Assembly (NCBI RefSeq): GCF_019059575.1
Contig: NW_024881784.1
Location: 620,001-684,000, forward strand
Direction of reading: 5' to 3'
DNA length: 64,000 nt
Origin: Amphibalanus amphitrite
Taxonomy: Eukaryota; Arthropoda; Thecostraca; Balanomorpha; Balanidae
Both the position numbers and the translations under genes were made by a program. The first letter of the stretch is position 1. Each line of letters begins with the position of its first letter. Shown piece after piece: positions 1 to 11,052 of this stretch. The notes beneath the pieces were generated by a model that did not search any database, was not told the origin of the DNA, and saw only the letters and a list, made by a program, of their open reading frames with translations.

Positions 1-682
1 AATATTTTGTTGACCGGAAATGGAGTGGATGGGGCAAGACGCCTACTCGATGCATGGGGCAAGACGCCCCCAGTTTTCTGAAAGGGGGGCGTTTTGCACG
101 GTGGGGAGAGTGCATGGTAGCGCCCTGTAGGTCGGGGTCGAAAAGGCCTCTCCCTGTCCTTTTTTGCTGATATATCCTAAACGACTGCAGATATCGTCAC
201 CAAACTTTCAGGACTCCTCCGGGCATCCATTTTACACATTGCAACAAAATTTTATTCCAAAGGCTATGACATGTTGACCACAAATGACGTCAGAATGACG
301 TCAAGTTCTGCCATGTTCATCATTTTCTGTTGATGGAAGGGGTAGGGGCGCTTTGCACATGGGTGTGGGCGTATTACCCAGGGTATGGGGCAAAACGCCC
401 TTTTGTAAGGGTATGCGAAAACTTTTTTGGGGGGTTAAATACCACACGCAGGTGTCTTTTCTTGGTCTCAAAGCGTAGTGAAAAGAATGAGCTACATGAT
501 GGTGCCCAAAGGTTTAAGTAATCTGTGTTGGGTTGAGTGTCAGAAGGTTTCGCGCTTAAGGGGGGCGTTTTTGACCTATTCACCCTAATGGTTAGGAATG
601 AGTTCTACATGTTATAAATGTAGCAGTGATATGTAGCAGTGATGGTATCGACTTGCACTGCCGCCCTACACTAGGTAGGTAC
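1..682. repeat. Degenerate interspersed-repeat DNA at the left edge
   Basis: I see no gene here. The stretch around 181-310 (with a shared TTCCAAAGGCTATGA core, then AAATGACGTCAGA) is clearly related to 20330-20480, which lies inside a TTAA-flanked MITE. The GGGGGGCGTTTTG and AAAACGCCC motifs at 85-100 and 390-400 resemble the G-run ends of the same elements. This is therefore probably a truncated copy of that repeat family, cut by the window edge. Confidence 0.5.
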
Positions 683-2526
683 CATGGGCGGCGCCACCGG
701 GGGGGACGGGGGGGACAGGTCCCCCGCTATCGAAAGTTAGGGGGGTACAGTACCCCCCTATCGGCGAGGCCCGTTCAATAGTTGATAATAATGCATTGTA
801 GAGTTATCCGTCGCATTTAATGCATCGTTGGTTAATCAAGGCAGATTCTGAGTAAAGATTGCTGTTGGGATGTATCGCAGGGGGTCCTGGTCATCTGCAA
901 AAGGTGCATGGAGCTGTGATGCCTGTAGTTATAAGGTGATCGGCAGCCGGCAGGGCCTCGGGGATCGTGCCCCCCCCCCTTCTTGGGGCGCCAGGCAGGG
1001 TTATTACCTCCCCACCCCACTCCACTGCCAGACCCCATTGCCGACAAAACCAAGTTTACTGAAATTCCATAGAGTTCCGTTACTATATGGATATTTTCCA
1101 TTCCTAATTAGTCAAATTCAAGCATGGCAGTTCTACCACAGGAACTATTTGAAATCTATGCCATTTAAACCCAGCACTTGTGGGGACAAGTGTTCGGATA
1201 GATCACAGGCATGACCAAAAAAGCACGCAGTAGCCCAAGACCTTATAATTGGGTAGCATCGGCTCCCTCTCGTCAAGGGGTTCGATAGCACTCGTTTTTT
1301 TTTTCTGCAAAACTAAGCTCGGTCGGCGGCCGAACGGCTGGGGGTCTAATCGAGCCCCCCCCTCTCCCCTTCTTACGTCAGCGGCTGTGAAAATGCCATT
1401 ACCAGCTGTTGAAACATGGCAGTTGCTTTTGCATGAGTGCACGAAAGGGTTTTAGGTACGTGATACGTGAAAGGTTCTACATGAAAATTGAGATACACCA
1501 GCTTACCAAATTGTGCTCACTGTGGTGCGCTCGGTTTTACCTTGACTAGTCTTTGAATTCTGGGGTGAAACAGACCAGTCAAGAAACCTGTTCCATAAGG
1601 AGAGCCACTAATGCTAAAGAGATGAGGGATGAGGTTTCCAGAGACCTTCATTACCTCCCAAAGGGGGTGCCCCGCCATTTGCCAATCCCTGCTGTAGTTG
1701 TTACGATTGGAGGGTGAATATGAGAACGACTGCAGGTCGTGCCAGCTCGATCATGACGAACACAATGGTGCCGACATCACAGCTCTACTGCCATTTTTGA
1801 CGAAGTTAATCAACAAGGACCGGAATCCTACCCTGGGGCATTTCACCTGCAGAGGTCGCCGGACCTGAGACCCTTTCACTCAATTTTTTTCAACGGTGCA
1901 TGCGCTCGTTTTTTCCCGCGAAGCTCTTGGTAAGTAAAATCCATCAGAAAGTGTGAACAAATAACGGCTGGTGACCTTCCATGACCTAGCATGACCTTTT
2001 GAGTGACCACTGACCACCGATGACATGACCACTGACGGCTAGCCATTAGCTGCACCCTGCCCGTTGCATATGGATCAGGTAGTGATGTCATGATTCTGAA
2101 ATTATATTGCAGTTTTGACGCACTTGTTAGAACAGAAGACATTCCCACTTTTCCTCCATGACTATATGATGGTGAAGCCATGAAGCTGACCAGACGTAAG
2201 ATCGAAAATTTTAAAGTACGAAACGTAAGAATAGCTACTCATCATACCTAAGCAATTCGCAGCTTGTAGGAAACCAGCTTTAAGTTGGCAAGACTGCAAA
2301 TTTTGATTTAGAGGCAAGGAGGCCTGAAAAGGTGATCGATCTTAAGTGTCCTAGGATAAGTTTGGAAACGGGATGCACCATTCGATGTGTTTTGGGCTTT
2401 GCCAAGTTTCACGGCATTACGTGCCTCGTTTTTTTTTTTGCATATACGATCAGTATCTACTTTTGGGATTTTCGGTCAGGCAAGTCCCCCGTCCCCCCCT
2501 ATCGAAAACCCGTGGCGCCGCCCCTG
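683..2526. mobile_element. Non-autonomous hAT element, copy 1 (1,844 bp)
   Basis: The element is bounded by an 8-bp target duplication GTAGGTAC (675-682 and 2527-2534). Its terminal inverted repeats read CATGGGCGGCGCCAC on the left and CAGGGGCGGCGCCAC on the right (reverse complement). An 8-bp duplication with CAG(G)GGCGG-type ends is the pattern of the hAT superfamily (inference from known families). No transposase-like reading frame is visible; open frames are short and unrelated to known proteins. G-rich subterminal tracts sit at both ends. A copy of the same length and orientation lies at 50923-52766 and I could find no difference between them by reading. Confidence 0.88.
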
Positions 2527-2748
2527 GTAGGTACGAATATTTTATACGGCGTCTGCCATTATAGAACAGGGAACACATTGCACATTGATTGTGTATTTCA
2601 TCACTGAATTCAATTCATAGAACACAACGTATCTTCACAGTATGCGATTGCCGCCGACTCTGAGTCGCTGGCCTTAATCATAACAATGGGTGGACTAGCA
2701 CAGTATGTGATCACTGTGTCGGAACGGGTGTCTCATCTGGTGGCTGAT

Positions 2749-2930
2749 GCGGACCCGACTCTCGGATTGGCGAACCCGACTCGGGAACGGACGGGTCCGG
2801 CTTGGGGACCGGCGGACCCGCCTCGTGGACTGGTGGGTCCGCCTCCGGGACCCGGGGGTCCGACTGGTGGATCCAACTCTGGGTCCGGCTCGAGGACTGG
2901 CTGGCCTGGCTCGGACCGTCTCGGAGTTCA
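2749..2930. repeat. GC-rich minisatellite, degenerate ~18-bp unit
   Basis: About ten imperfect units related to GGACCCGNCTCGNGGACTGG follow one another. The open frames crossing it are products of the repeat and match no protein I recognise. It lies downstream of the ImpL2-like gene. Confidence 0.6.
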
Positions 2931-3182
2931 CACGACAGTTCAGTCCACGGCTCTCGTCAATCCATGAGACGCCTCCAACGGTGTGCCACAGCAGCTGCCG
3001 TCTACTTACCGGCCTGGAAACAACAGACGGTCCCGGTCAACCGAAACTCGGCTCACATATGGACTGCAGATGAGTGGAAGATGGTCTGACCCTGAACCGA
3101 ATGGGTTAACCTGAACTGAACTGAACTGAGCTCTGATTTCGAACGATCCCACAGTGACACACCAGTTGAGGGTCATTAGATT

Positions 3183-3462
3183 TTAACCTGAACGGACCTT
3201 TTTAGATTTTAACCTTAAACGTTGACCTCGATTGGTTAATAGCTGTGACCTTGAAGGGGACATAGCTCTGACCTTGAACGGGTAGAGGAAGGTCGTCACT
3301 GAGTCGGACGAGATCTCGTTGCTGGCGATACACTGGTACTGGCCCATGTCGGACCACTGAAGGTCGTCGATGATCAAGTCCCCGCTGGGGGTCACCTGAA
3401 GCACCGGGAGAGAGGTCACGCCTGGTATGGAGGTCATCGGGCTAGGACGCCTATCAGGCACA
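3183..3462 (-). CDS. ImpL2: ImpL2-like exon 7 (end of Ig domain 2, C-terminus)
   Basis: It encodes VTPSGDLIIDDLQWSDMGQYQCIAS...TTFLYPFK, the end of the second Ig domain. Three AG acceptors near 3445-3463 fit the phase; I chose the one after TTGTTTTCTACCC. Read-through gives a 28-residue basic tail ending at TAA 3183. A possible donor AAG|GTCAGA at 3273 would instead send the gene to a further exon. Family length favours ending here. Confidence 0.72.
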
Positions 3463-6400
3463 CTACACTGGGTAGAAAACAAATCCGCATAAGATATTTA
3501 GCCCCTGACTGACTGATCATAAGGGGCTGATTAACGGATAAATTAAAATATCGGCAGACCTTGACTCTGTAACCGTCGAACGATTTTTTGTCAACATTCC
3601 GTGATTCCCTGTCTACGTCGACCAAACGTGCTTCTACCATCAGAATTTCCGTGATTTCGTGAATATCATCTACCTACCGTGATTCTGCCCGATCCGGTCT
3701 CCAGCGGCTGGTAGTTCCGTGTCCAGCTAATAGATGGCGCTGGGAAGCCGCTGGTGATGCAAACCAAGCGAGCCTGGGTGCCCATCCTGGAAATGTTTTA
3801 AGCGCTACTCAGTACTCTTCTATTTATCTAAATGTATGCTTTCCATAGATTTGATAGGTAATCCAGCATTCGAATAAGGCATGCAGTAGCAAAGGCTTGG
3901 ACATGGTACAAATGTGCATGCATTAGGATATCATTGCAAGGCACGTAATAGCTAGGTATGCATCGTGACCGTTTGCTCATTAGGCCGGCTAGGTTAAGTA
4001 GATAATTGTTGCGGCTGATTCGTTTCACTCACATGGCGAGAATCTTTGGTCGCCACTGGACGACGCGGACAGCCTGGAACGGCGAGCCCTTGGCCTCCTC
4101 GCAGGCCAGGATGGACTCCTCGCTCAGCGGCTCTGTCGTAAAATTAGTCGGTCGGGAGTCATCGGCTTAGACACCGATATGAGAAATTTAATCGTAATAT
4201 TTTGAAAAAAGTTAAATATAGGGAATGCCAACCGAAATGCATTTCTGCCCTATCAGATGTAAAGGTTTGTAAGTGTTTATAGCATTTGGAAACATAGATA
4301 AATCAATTTTTGTCATTGCTTAATAATAATGCATTAATAATTCTATTGACTGCTTCCATAGTCAGACGTCATGCTGTTTTGTCCTTATTTTGGCTAATTC
4401 CTATGGTTACCTGTAACGTAGAGCTGCGTTGTGGAGCTGGCGACCTCACTGGGCGTTCTTCCTTGGCAGGTATACTCGCCCTGGAGACAGATGAACGGGT
4501 CAAATGTCTTATGTATGTAAACGGGTGATGAGCTGCGGGACTGCAGGTTCAGTCGCCGGTACGAACAAAACATAAACGGCGATACGGATCACACCCTGGC
4601 TCGGTCAGCTGTGCCTTATTTTGCAGAGTGTGCAGATGAAACTGAGGAGATTCCAGCTGTGAAGCGGAATGAATTAGTATGACCGTTTTGGTTCCAAGGA
4701 ATTCGTTAAAAGAAAACAGTTTCTCTGTGACCTGGCCGACAGACAGGGCTGTTGAAAACATCAGTCTTTTTTTCCCCAATATAGTTTCCAATTGTAGCTG
4801 TTACTGATATAACGGATAGCCTATTGCTTCTGACTTTCTGAGTTTGCCAGGTTCGGGTTGGGGAGAGGTTGTCGGTCGATAATGTTTTACGTTTCATTGT
4901 TAGGTGTAAAATAGCCGTTTTCACGACGGCCATCTGGTACACATTTGGTGCACATCTGGTACAGATTAGGTGAAGATTTGGTCAAATCAGGTTCAGTGTG
5001 TCTCTTAGCAGCTATCAGCTAGGGTTGCACTAATTGCTTAATGCTTATATGCCTGCTTTGTCATATTATCAGAGAGCATCATCGATTAAAACACTGAAAC
5101 ATATTCATAAAATGAAGATATTTGCTGTAAAAGAAATTAGGTGCAGATTTGGTCAAATCAGGTGCATTCGCCGGATAGCCCGTCGTGAAAACGGCTAATA
5201 TACGGCTTGCAAGTTCTAACAGAAAGTAACGTTCCAGACTTTAGTTGTAGCTACTGCGATCTTCGAGATATATCGTTGGTTTACTTTCAACAGATGACCG
5301 ATTGTGTACGCATCTTTTGAAATGGAAACTACTTTTATTGAAACACCAGCCCAGTCTCCATTATTATCCACCAGGTACCAGATACCTATTTGGTTTGGTA
5401 TTATGGTATTATGTAACAACAAGCGAATACGTAAGACGGCAGCTGACCGGTTGTTTTGCCAGTACCGTTTCCACCTTTCTTTGACCCTGAGCGGTAACGG
5501 TGCCAGTGACAGCCCCCGGCCCGACATTTCGTCGTGGGTGCAGACCCAACGGCAAACCGGCTTTACCGATATCAATTTTTGACACCGTATTTGGGAACAG
5601 TCGTGTAATACCCGACACGAATACCTTTACCAGGGCACCGGTTACAAGGGCAATGTGTTTCGATGGCTGTATCTTGATTCGTGAGACGCCTTTACATGAA
5701 CGAAGGCTTTATTTTGTACCGATAAGCATTCCTGAAGCTTCACCATTCGTTTTCCCTTTTCCAGATGCCAAATAGGACCGATTTGGTGAGCCCTCCACAC
5801 ATTGCTAGGTTTCAGCGACGATGCTTTGTTCTGGATGGCACGATAGAAATGCCCGTTTCTATTAAGCCAGCAGGGGACGCCCATTTGTCTGAGCCCGTGG
5901 ACAAGGAGGCTGATGCATTGCAAGCCTTTGTAACAGACAGACGTGTAGAAGTTTCCTTGGATCTTTCCCTATTACATGGATTGATTATTCCTGTAGGTTG
6001 CCGTGCAATCCATTGGAGTGGCCGTCTGGCGCCATTCGATATACTGAAGCCCAATTATATTGACCGCAAATTTGCCTGCACCAATATCGCCTTTGCAAAG
6101 GCCTCATTTAACTTTCGAATGCTGAATAAATCGAATCACACATAATCCCAGCTAGTTATTTTCTGGTGTGCCCTGATCTGGAGATTGGGTAATTATTGGT
6201 ATCTGATACCGATGCTGCTCAGTGCTCACGGCGCGGCGGCCACGAAGGCTGACCTGATCGGAGGGGCTGACACAGTCGAGGTGCCAGACTGACCTGGTCG
6301 GCGGGGCTGACACGGTCGAGGTACCAGACTGACCTGATCAGAGGGGCTGACACAGTCGAGGTACAGCCGGGCGCGGGTCGCCCCGATACTTGTGGCCGAG

Positions 6401-7961
6401 TCCAGCGGCAGAGGCTCCATACCCGACAGCTCGCTCCGCAGCTCGGCGAGCTTGTCACTCGCCCGGTCCTGAAGACATGTTACATGAACATTTCAAGGTT
6501 CTTCGAAAAAAAAGAAGAAAATAGTTCATTTCATTCACGGTTGTCATTCCATTCACGGACGGTTGTCATTTTTAAAGATGTGCTTTCGCCAGATATTCTG
6601 TATAGTGACGAGTGACGACATGGCATTGGTATATACCGACTGTGTGCGGCACCGGCCTCGCGTCTCACCTGGGCATGGACGGCCTTCCCCCTGAGCCACT
6701 GGACCACAGGCGGCGGTGAGCCCATGAACTCGCACTCAATCATCGCTGAGCCCGACTGGCGGGTCGTCTTCAGCGGGCCGGTGGCCTCCCCCAGCTGTAG
6801 GAACTCGCCTGCGGGCAGCACGGGGACATACAGACACGGTCAGCGGGCCGGTGGCCTCCCCCAGCTGTAGGAACTCGCCTGCGGGCAGCACGGGGACATA
6901 CAGACACGGTCAGCGGGCCGGTGGCCTCCCCCAGCTGTAGGAACTCGCCTGCGGGCAGCACGGGGACATACAGACACGGTCAGCGGGCCGGTGGCCTCCC
7001 CCAGCTGTAGGAACTCGCCTGCGGGCAACACGGGGACATACAGACACGGTCAGCGGGCCGGTGGCCTCCCCCAGCTGTATAGGAACTCGCCTGCGGGCAA
7101 CACGGGGACATACAGACACGGTCAGCGGGCCGGTGGCCTCCCCCAGCTGTATAGGAACTCGCCTGCGGGCAACACGGGGACATACAGACACGGTCAGCGG
7201 GCCGGTGGCCTCCCCCAGCTGTAGGAACTCGCCTGCGGGCAGCACGGGGACATACAGACACGGTCAGCGGGCCGGTGGCCTCCCCCAGCTGTAGGAACTC
7301 GCCTGCGGGCAGCACGGGGACATACAGACACGGCTCCGCTGGGGAGGGGTATCGGGTATACATTGGACCCGTTAGTGTCTGCTGACTAAGGCGAATTCGT
7401 CATGGGTGCTAATCGCCTAATGCCAGCATCAACGCCTCAGATACGTTGTTGCGATACTCAACTCTGAATTGCTTCAGTTGCGGTACTGAATAATCCGATT
7501 GCGCTTTAGTGAGGCTGTTTCGTGCAGCAGAAGATGTCGGTATTGCGAACTTACCCAGTTCGGTAGATGCAGGAGCTCGTCTGCTCATCCGACCTGGCGG
7601 TGCCCTCGCTAGGATCTATATGGAAATGGTCAGTAATGAAGTTAGTGAAGGCACATTTGCCTCGGCTTGAATAAATATTGCAATCAGTTACCTCATTTAC
7701 GATTCGCTATTGGTACGGAAACTCGGGACGGAAAATAGAAAGAATGCCACGGGAAGATAGTTTTTATTTAGTTCTGTCAGGTGTTTGCCTACATTTAAAC
7801 AAGTCAAGCCAATGGGTGGCCGCTGTCCTGGCACTATGCAATAATTTTTCACAGTTATTTCCTTTAACATGACTGTGCAACATAGCGGCGAATACCTGTG
7901 ATGTGATCGCTGTGAGACAGAGCAGCAGCCGCACCGCCCATCGTCCCACGGAGCTGGTCAT
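3183..7961 (-). CDS. ImpL2: ImpL2-like secreted insulin-binding protein, whole gene (7 exons)
   Basis: Seven exons join in a consistent frame to about 283 residues, close to the 266 of Drosophila ImpL2. Order: hydrophobic signal peptide (residues 1-22), short basic linker, Ig domain 1 (Cys68, Trp80, Cys139) and Ig domain 2 (Cys168, Trp184, Cys235). Family hallmarks seen are CEFMGSPPPVVQW, the extra strand RLYLDCVSP, GDLIIDDLQWSDMGQYQC and the closing TTFLYP. Known role of the family: a secreted binder of insulin-like peptides that restrains insulin signalling; in flies it is ecdysone-inducible. Exon phases match at every junction except the last acceptor, where several AG sites fit. The start ATG at 7961 immediately precedes the signal peptide. 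Two exon borders lie in tandem repeats. Other two-Ig secreted proteins are possible, but the LYLDC and FLYP signatures favour ImpL2. Confidence 0.85.
4033..4132 (-). CDS. ImpL2: ImpL2-like exon 6 (start of Ig domain 2)
   Basis: It encodes EPLSEESILACEEAKGSP...VVQWRPKILA, with the first cysteine (168) and core tryptophan (184) of the second Ig domain. Acceptor TTACGACAG, donor GCCAT|GTGAGT. It is too short and in the wrong frames to show as a long open frame and was found by reading the minus strand. Confidence 0.85.
4411..4480 (-). CDS. ImpL2: ImpL2-like exon 5 (end of Ig domain 1)
   Basis: It encodes GEYTCQGRTPSEV...TTQLYVT, the F-G strands of the first Ig domain with the second disulphide cysteine (Cys139). 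Acceptor CTGTCTCCAG, donor ACAG|GTAACC; entry phase 0, one base left over, matching the two-base start of the next exon. Confidence 0.88.
4914..5195. mobile_element. Short Tc1/mariner-type MITE (282 bp)
   Basis: Perfect 16-bp terminal inverted repeats GCCGTTTTCACGACGG are flanked by TA on both sides (4912-4913 and 5196-5197), the target preference of Tc1/mariner elements. It has no coding capacity. Internal short repeats read GGTGCAGATTTGGTCAAATCAGGT. It sits in an intron of the ImpL2-like gene. Confidence 0.78.
6251..6365. repeat. 40-bp tandem repeat x3 spanning a splice donor
   Basis: Units begin at 6251, 6291 and 6331. Read on the minus strand, each contains the last 31 bases of ImpL2-like exon 4, the exon end (GATCAG or GACCAG) and the donor GTCAG. 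Three donor sites are therefore present at 40-bp spacing. Since 40 is not a multiple of three, only the first donor preserves the frame. Confidence 0.85.
6334..6468 (-). CDS. ImpL2: ImpL2-like exon 4 (Ig domain 1, middle)
   Basis: Forty-five codons in phase 0 at both ends, between acceptor TGTCTTCAG and donor GATCAG|GTCAGT. It carries the RARLYLDCVSPSDQ strand, including the extra cysteine region typical of ImpL2 relatives. Its last 31 bases and the donor are the first of three 40-bp tandem units running into the intron; only this donor keeps the frame with exon 5. Confidence 0.85.
6669..6808 (-). CDS. ImpL2: ImpL2-like exon 3 (first half of Ig domain 1)
   Basis: It encodes EFLQLGEATGPLK through to CEFMGSPPPVVQWLRG, giving the first Ig cysteine and the core tryptophan. 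The acceptor is CTGCCCGCAG|GC and the donor CCCAG|GTGAGA. The acceptor and the first 38 exonic bases form the terminal unit of an eight-copy 70/72-bp array (6771-7334), so seven more copies of the same splice acceptor lie upstream. Confidence 0.88.
6771..7334. repeat. 70/72-bp tandem repeat x8 spanning a splice acceptor
   Basis: Eight nearly identical units: six of 70 bp and two of 72 bp (an extra TA at 7080 and 7152). On the minus strand each holds an intron end (GTGCTGCCCGCAG) and the first 38 bases of ImpL2-like exon 3. Three consecutive 70-bp units return to frame, but one of the three unit frames contains TGA. Only the acceptor nearest the exon body gives an open, in-frame product. Confidence 0.93.
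7555..7615 (-). CDS. ImpL2: ImpL2-like exon 2 (linker)
   Basis: A short exon of 61 bp lies between acceptor CCATATAG and the strong donor GG|GTAAGT. It enters in phase 0 from exon 1 and leaves one base, which completes Gly43 with exon 3. It encodes a basic, proline-containing linker with no domain. The phase fit on both sides is the main support; there is no homology support for this piece. Confidence 0.5.
7896..7961 (-). CDS. ImpL2: ImpL2-like exon 1 (signal peptide)
   Basis: Twenty-two codons start at ATG 7961 and encode a basic start followed by AVRLLLCLTAITSQ, a typical secretion signal. The donor is CAG|GTATTC, phase 0. A CCCGCAG just before the ATG could be an acceptor for an upstream untranslated exon. 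Confidence 0.7.
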
Positions 7962-10086
7962 CCTGCGGGACACAGCCACGTCGGTCACCGGGAGTACATC
8001 CAGACACCGTTAAACATTCGGACAGGCCCGCCGAGATACGGCGACACCCGTGTACGCTCGGCCGCCGAATACTGACACCTCGGCCGCCACTGCCATAACG
8101 GACCGACTACGCATTTAGGCGGTGACATCGGCGCCTCAAATGGCTACCCTACACGTGTCCATGGATGATTGAAGTCGTGTCAGACGGGCCCGCGCTCGTA
8201 TGATAGCTGGGGTCCGCGCGACGCTGGACAAACACCCAATACCGTTCGACTGTGGTCACTCGTCTTCATGCAAATGTATCGTACTATGCAGTGGTGCAAA
8301 CCCTAATCCATGAAGCCGCCGTTCATCTTTTCTTTTTCAACACGAGATAGACACGAGGGGTTGGTGCTTTGGGCCTGATTCGAGGTATTTCTCTCACTGC
8401 GCTCCATGAAAGCTAAGATGAAGGGGTTCATGCCACGGCTATAAAATAATTATTGGCCAGAAATACAATGCGCAGTAGGTGCATGGGGTGAAGAATTTCG
8501 ACGGATTCCTGCATCACCATTGCACTCCGCTTGTGACGGCTAGGCGAGAACAACTTACTGACTGCCTATAGCCTGATGCACGCATGCATAATACAGGTAG
8601 AGAGGAGTCCAGGAACCTGAGGCGACGGACGGGTACTTCCCGTGAGCAGATGGTGGAGGCCCAGTGGGGACTGAAATTATGCTGAGCTGACTAGCTGCCT
8701 GCAGGGAAACTCAGCGCTCTCAGGTGCAGCCCAGCCGTGAGTTTTAAAAGGGACGACCCGCCTTAACGATACATTGCTAGTTAAGACCCCCAGAGGTCAA
8801 TCAAGGACCATTGAAAATATAGACGTAAATTATACGTTCCAACTCGCTAAACGTATCCTTAATCCTGTGGTGACTAAGAACGATTTGACCCCAGGTCATC
8901 GTTGCAAGGGATTGTTCTTCGTTCTATAGCTGTTTAGGTGCGCGCTGCCGTCTGATCGCGTCGATGTCATTCCATGCTTACCAAACGTTCTTAAGATCCT
9001 TCAAATTTTCGTAGCCCGATAGCCCGGTAACAGGAAGGCCTCACAGTATTTTGCAGCACTAGATAAGTAAATGAGACAGTGATTTTGTGATGTCATTAAA
9101 ACAAGTGAATTATTTGCATGTTTTGTTTCTTCGTGCTATCATCGCGAAGAAAAACAAGGTGTCTTTCTTAGCGAGGTTATTAAATACAGTTTGTGAGTAT
9201 TTTTAGCCTATCAACATCGGTCAACTGTTAACGTGCCTATGATGTATACGGTGCTGAACATTGGACACTGCACATGGTGAACACGCCTCACCAAAGTTAG
9301 CCGACTGATACTGCAGCAATGCGCGCGCCCGCAGGTCTACGCAAAAAAAAAGAATAGCGAGCGCTGTGGCGACCAATGCTGCCTAACGGTCGGAGCCTGA
9401 CATTCAGAACTGAGGGCACTGATAACACCGAGAACTGACCTGAACTGTGCTGTTGTGTCGGCCGGGGGACGTCCGATGGCGGTGTGGTCTGCCCGGGGCT
9501 CTGTGCTGGTCTCCGGCCGGAGGTGGCGGCCCCGGATATATGGGGAGCGCCCGGCCGCCCCAGCGCAGGCGCCCAGCCACCGCGGTCTCCCCACGGCGCC
9601 AGCCAGCCGGTCCGCTGACCGCTCTCAGCCGAGCCGGCGGCGCGAGACAGCTGTGAGAAGCCGGACATGGCCCCCTCGTTATCTGGCCCTGCCGATGGTC
9701 AACTCCCTGACAGGCGTGCCACGGGGAGGGCCTCGTAATTACGTTTTGGGTAGGAAGTGGCAACTCGCGTGACAATAACGTCGTTTCCCGACCCTGGCCG
9801 TGCTTCTGAACGAAAAGATGCATCGCTTAGGCTGAGAGGATTAGGATATGATGAGAAAAGGAAACGGTGCAGTTGAAATTTTGAAAATGTTAATGATTTT
9901 AAAGCATGCCGAGATGTCCGCTATGCGTTAGCGTAGGTGTGTGCGTGTCAAAAAAAAAAAAAAACATTACAGACCATTGCACTGACGGATCCAAGGGGCC
10001 CCCTCGCATCGCCCAATGTCGATGAAAATTTATGGTTTCTCTTTAATAGAATGAAAAGTAAATAGCTTTTATTGGAAAAATAGCTT
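7962..10086. other. 5' flank of the ImpL2-like gene, no gene seen
   Basis: I see no supported coding region. A GC-rich patch at 9440-9680 holds open frames on both strands that look like composition effects. A run of 14 A lies at about 9951-9964. The stretch may contain the promoter or an untranslated first exon of the ImpL2-like gene, but no core promoter motif is convincing. Confidence 0.5.
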
Positions 10087-10908
10087 TTAACCCGCGCCCC
10101 GCTGGGGGGGGGGGGGGCGTAGAATCTGCCCCCTCCCGTTTTTCGCCAATAACTTCTAAACGCGTTATGCTAGCGACGCCAAACTTTTAGTACCTTATTA
10201 AACATCAATTTAACACGTTTCCTGAAAATTTGAGCGAAATCCGTCGAACAATTTTTGAGAAAATGACGTTAAAGTGACGTCATGTCACCCATTTTCGCCT
10301 CAAAAACGGCAAAATTTCAAACGCCGCTAACATCTTCATTTTTAAAGGAATCAAGACGTTACAAAAAGATTATAAGTGATTCTACTTTGTCTATCTAATG
10401 ACTATCTCGGTTTTTGAAAATTTTGGATTTTGTCCCCTTTTTTGTTAAAAAACTGACTTTTTTGGGAAAATAATTATAAAATCCAAAAATTTTTAGTGTA
10501 TCGCAAAAAAAAAACAGAATATATGTCAGAGAAGTATTCTATGTGAACCCACATACCAATTTTTAGAAGAATCGGTTTAAAAATGTGGGAGTTATTAAAA
10601 AATTTATTACGGATCACCACACACAAATTTTTTGAAAAATATTTTTTTTGGAAATTCTAGACCTCGTACGGAAACAAAAATAGCACCATTCGATACGCCG
10701 TAAAAAACTGCTTCAGATAGACACCTTTTTAGGTCGTAACAACCAACTTCAAAATTTGACCTCACTTGACCTGACCTTGACCTGACCTCGACCTGAAATT
10801 CATCCATAGGTGGTCGATATCACTTATTGAGTGTGCCTATTGAATTTTATGAATAAAATGACCCATAAAACATGTGTCGCACATGCCCTTTTCCATATTT
10901 TGTTTTTG

Positions 10909-10949
10909 GTGACCTGACCTGACCTGACCTGACCTTGACCTTGACCTTT
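10909..10949. promoter_or_regulatory. Array of AGGTCA half-sites (minus-strand sense)
   Basis: TGACCT hexamers follow each other; on the minus strand this reads AAGGTCAAGGTCAAGGTC followed by repeated AGGTC. AGGTCA is the canonical nuclear-receptor half-site and TCAAGGTCA fits the FTZ-F1/NR5A and ERR monomer site. The array is part of the MITE body. Whether any receptor binds is unknown. Confidence 0.4.
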
Positions 10950-11052
10950 GAATGCTATTGTATGCAACGAATATTGTCTTGGTAGTCTAAGAACACGTTT
11001 TGGGCAATCAGTCTCAGTCCATTCTTCGGCAACTACGGTGCAAGACCGATAC

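Noticed and set aside
832..1442. Open frames inside the 1,844-bp hAT element
   Set aside because: They are identical in both copies simply because the copies match. None resembles a hAT transposase (no dimerisation-domain motifs).
6980..7363. Repetitive open frames through the 70-bp array
   Set aside because: They are periodic read-throughs of the splice-acceptor minisatellite in rotating frames, not a repeat protein.
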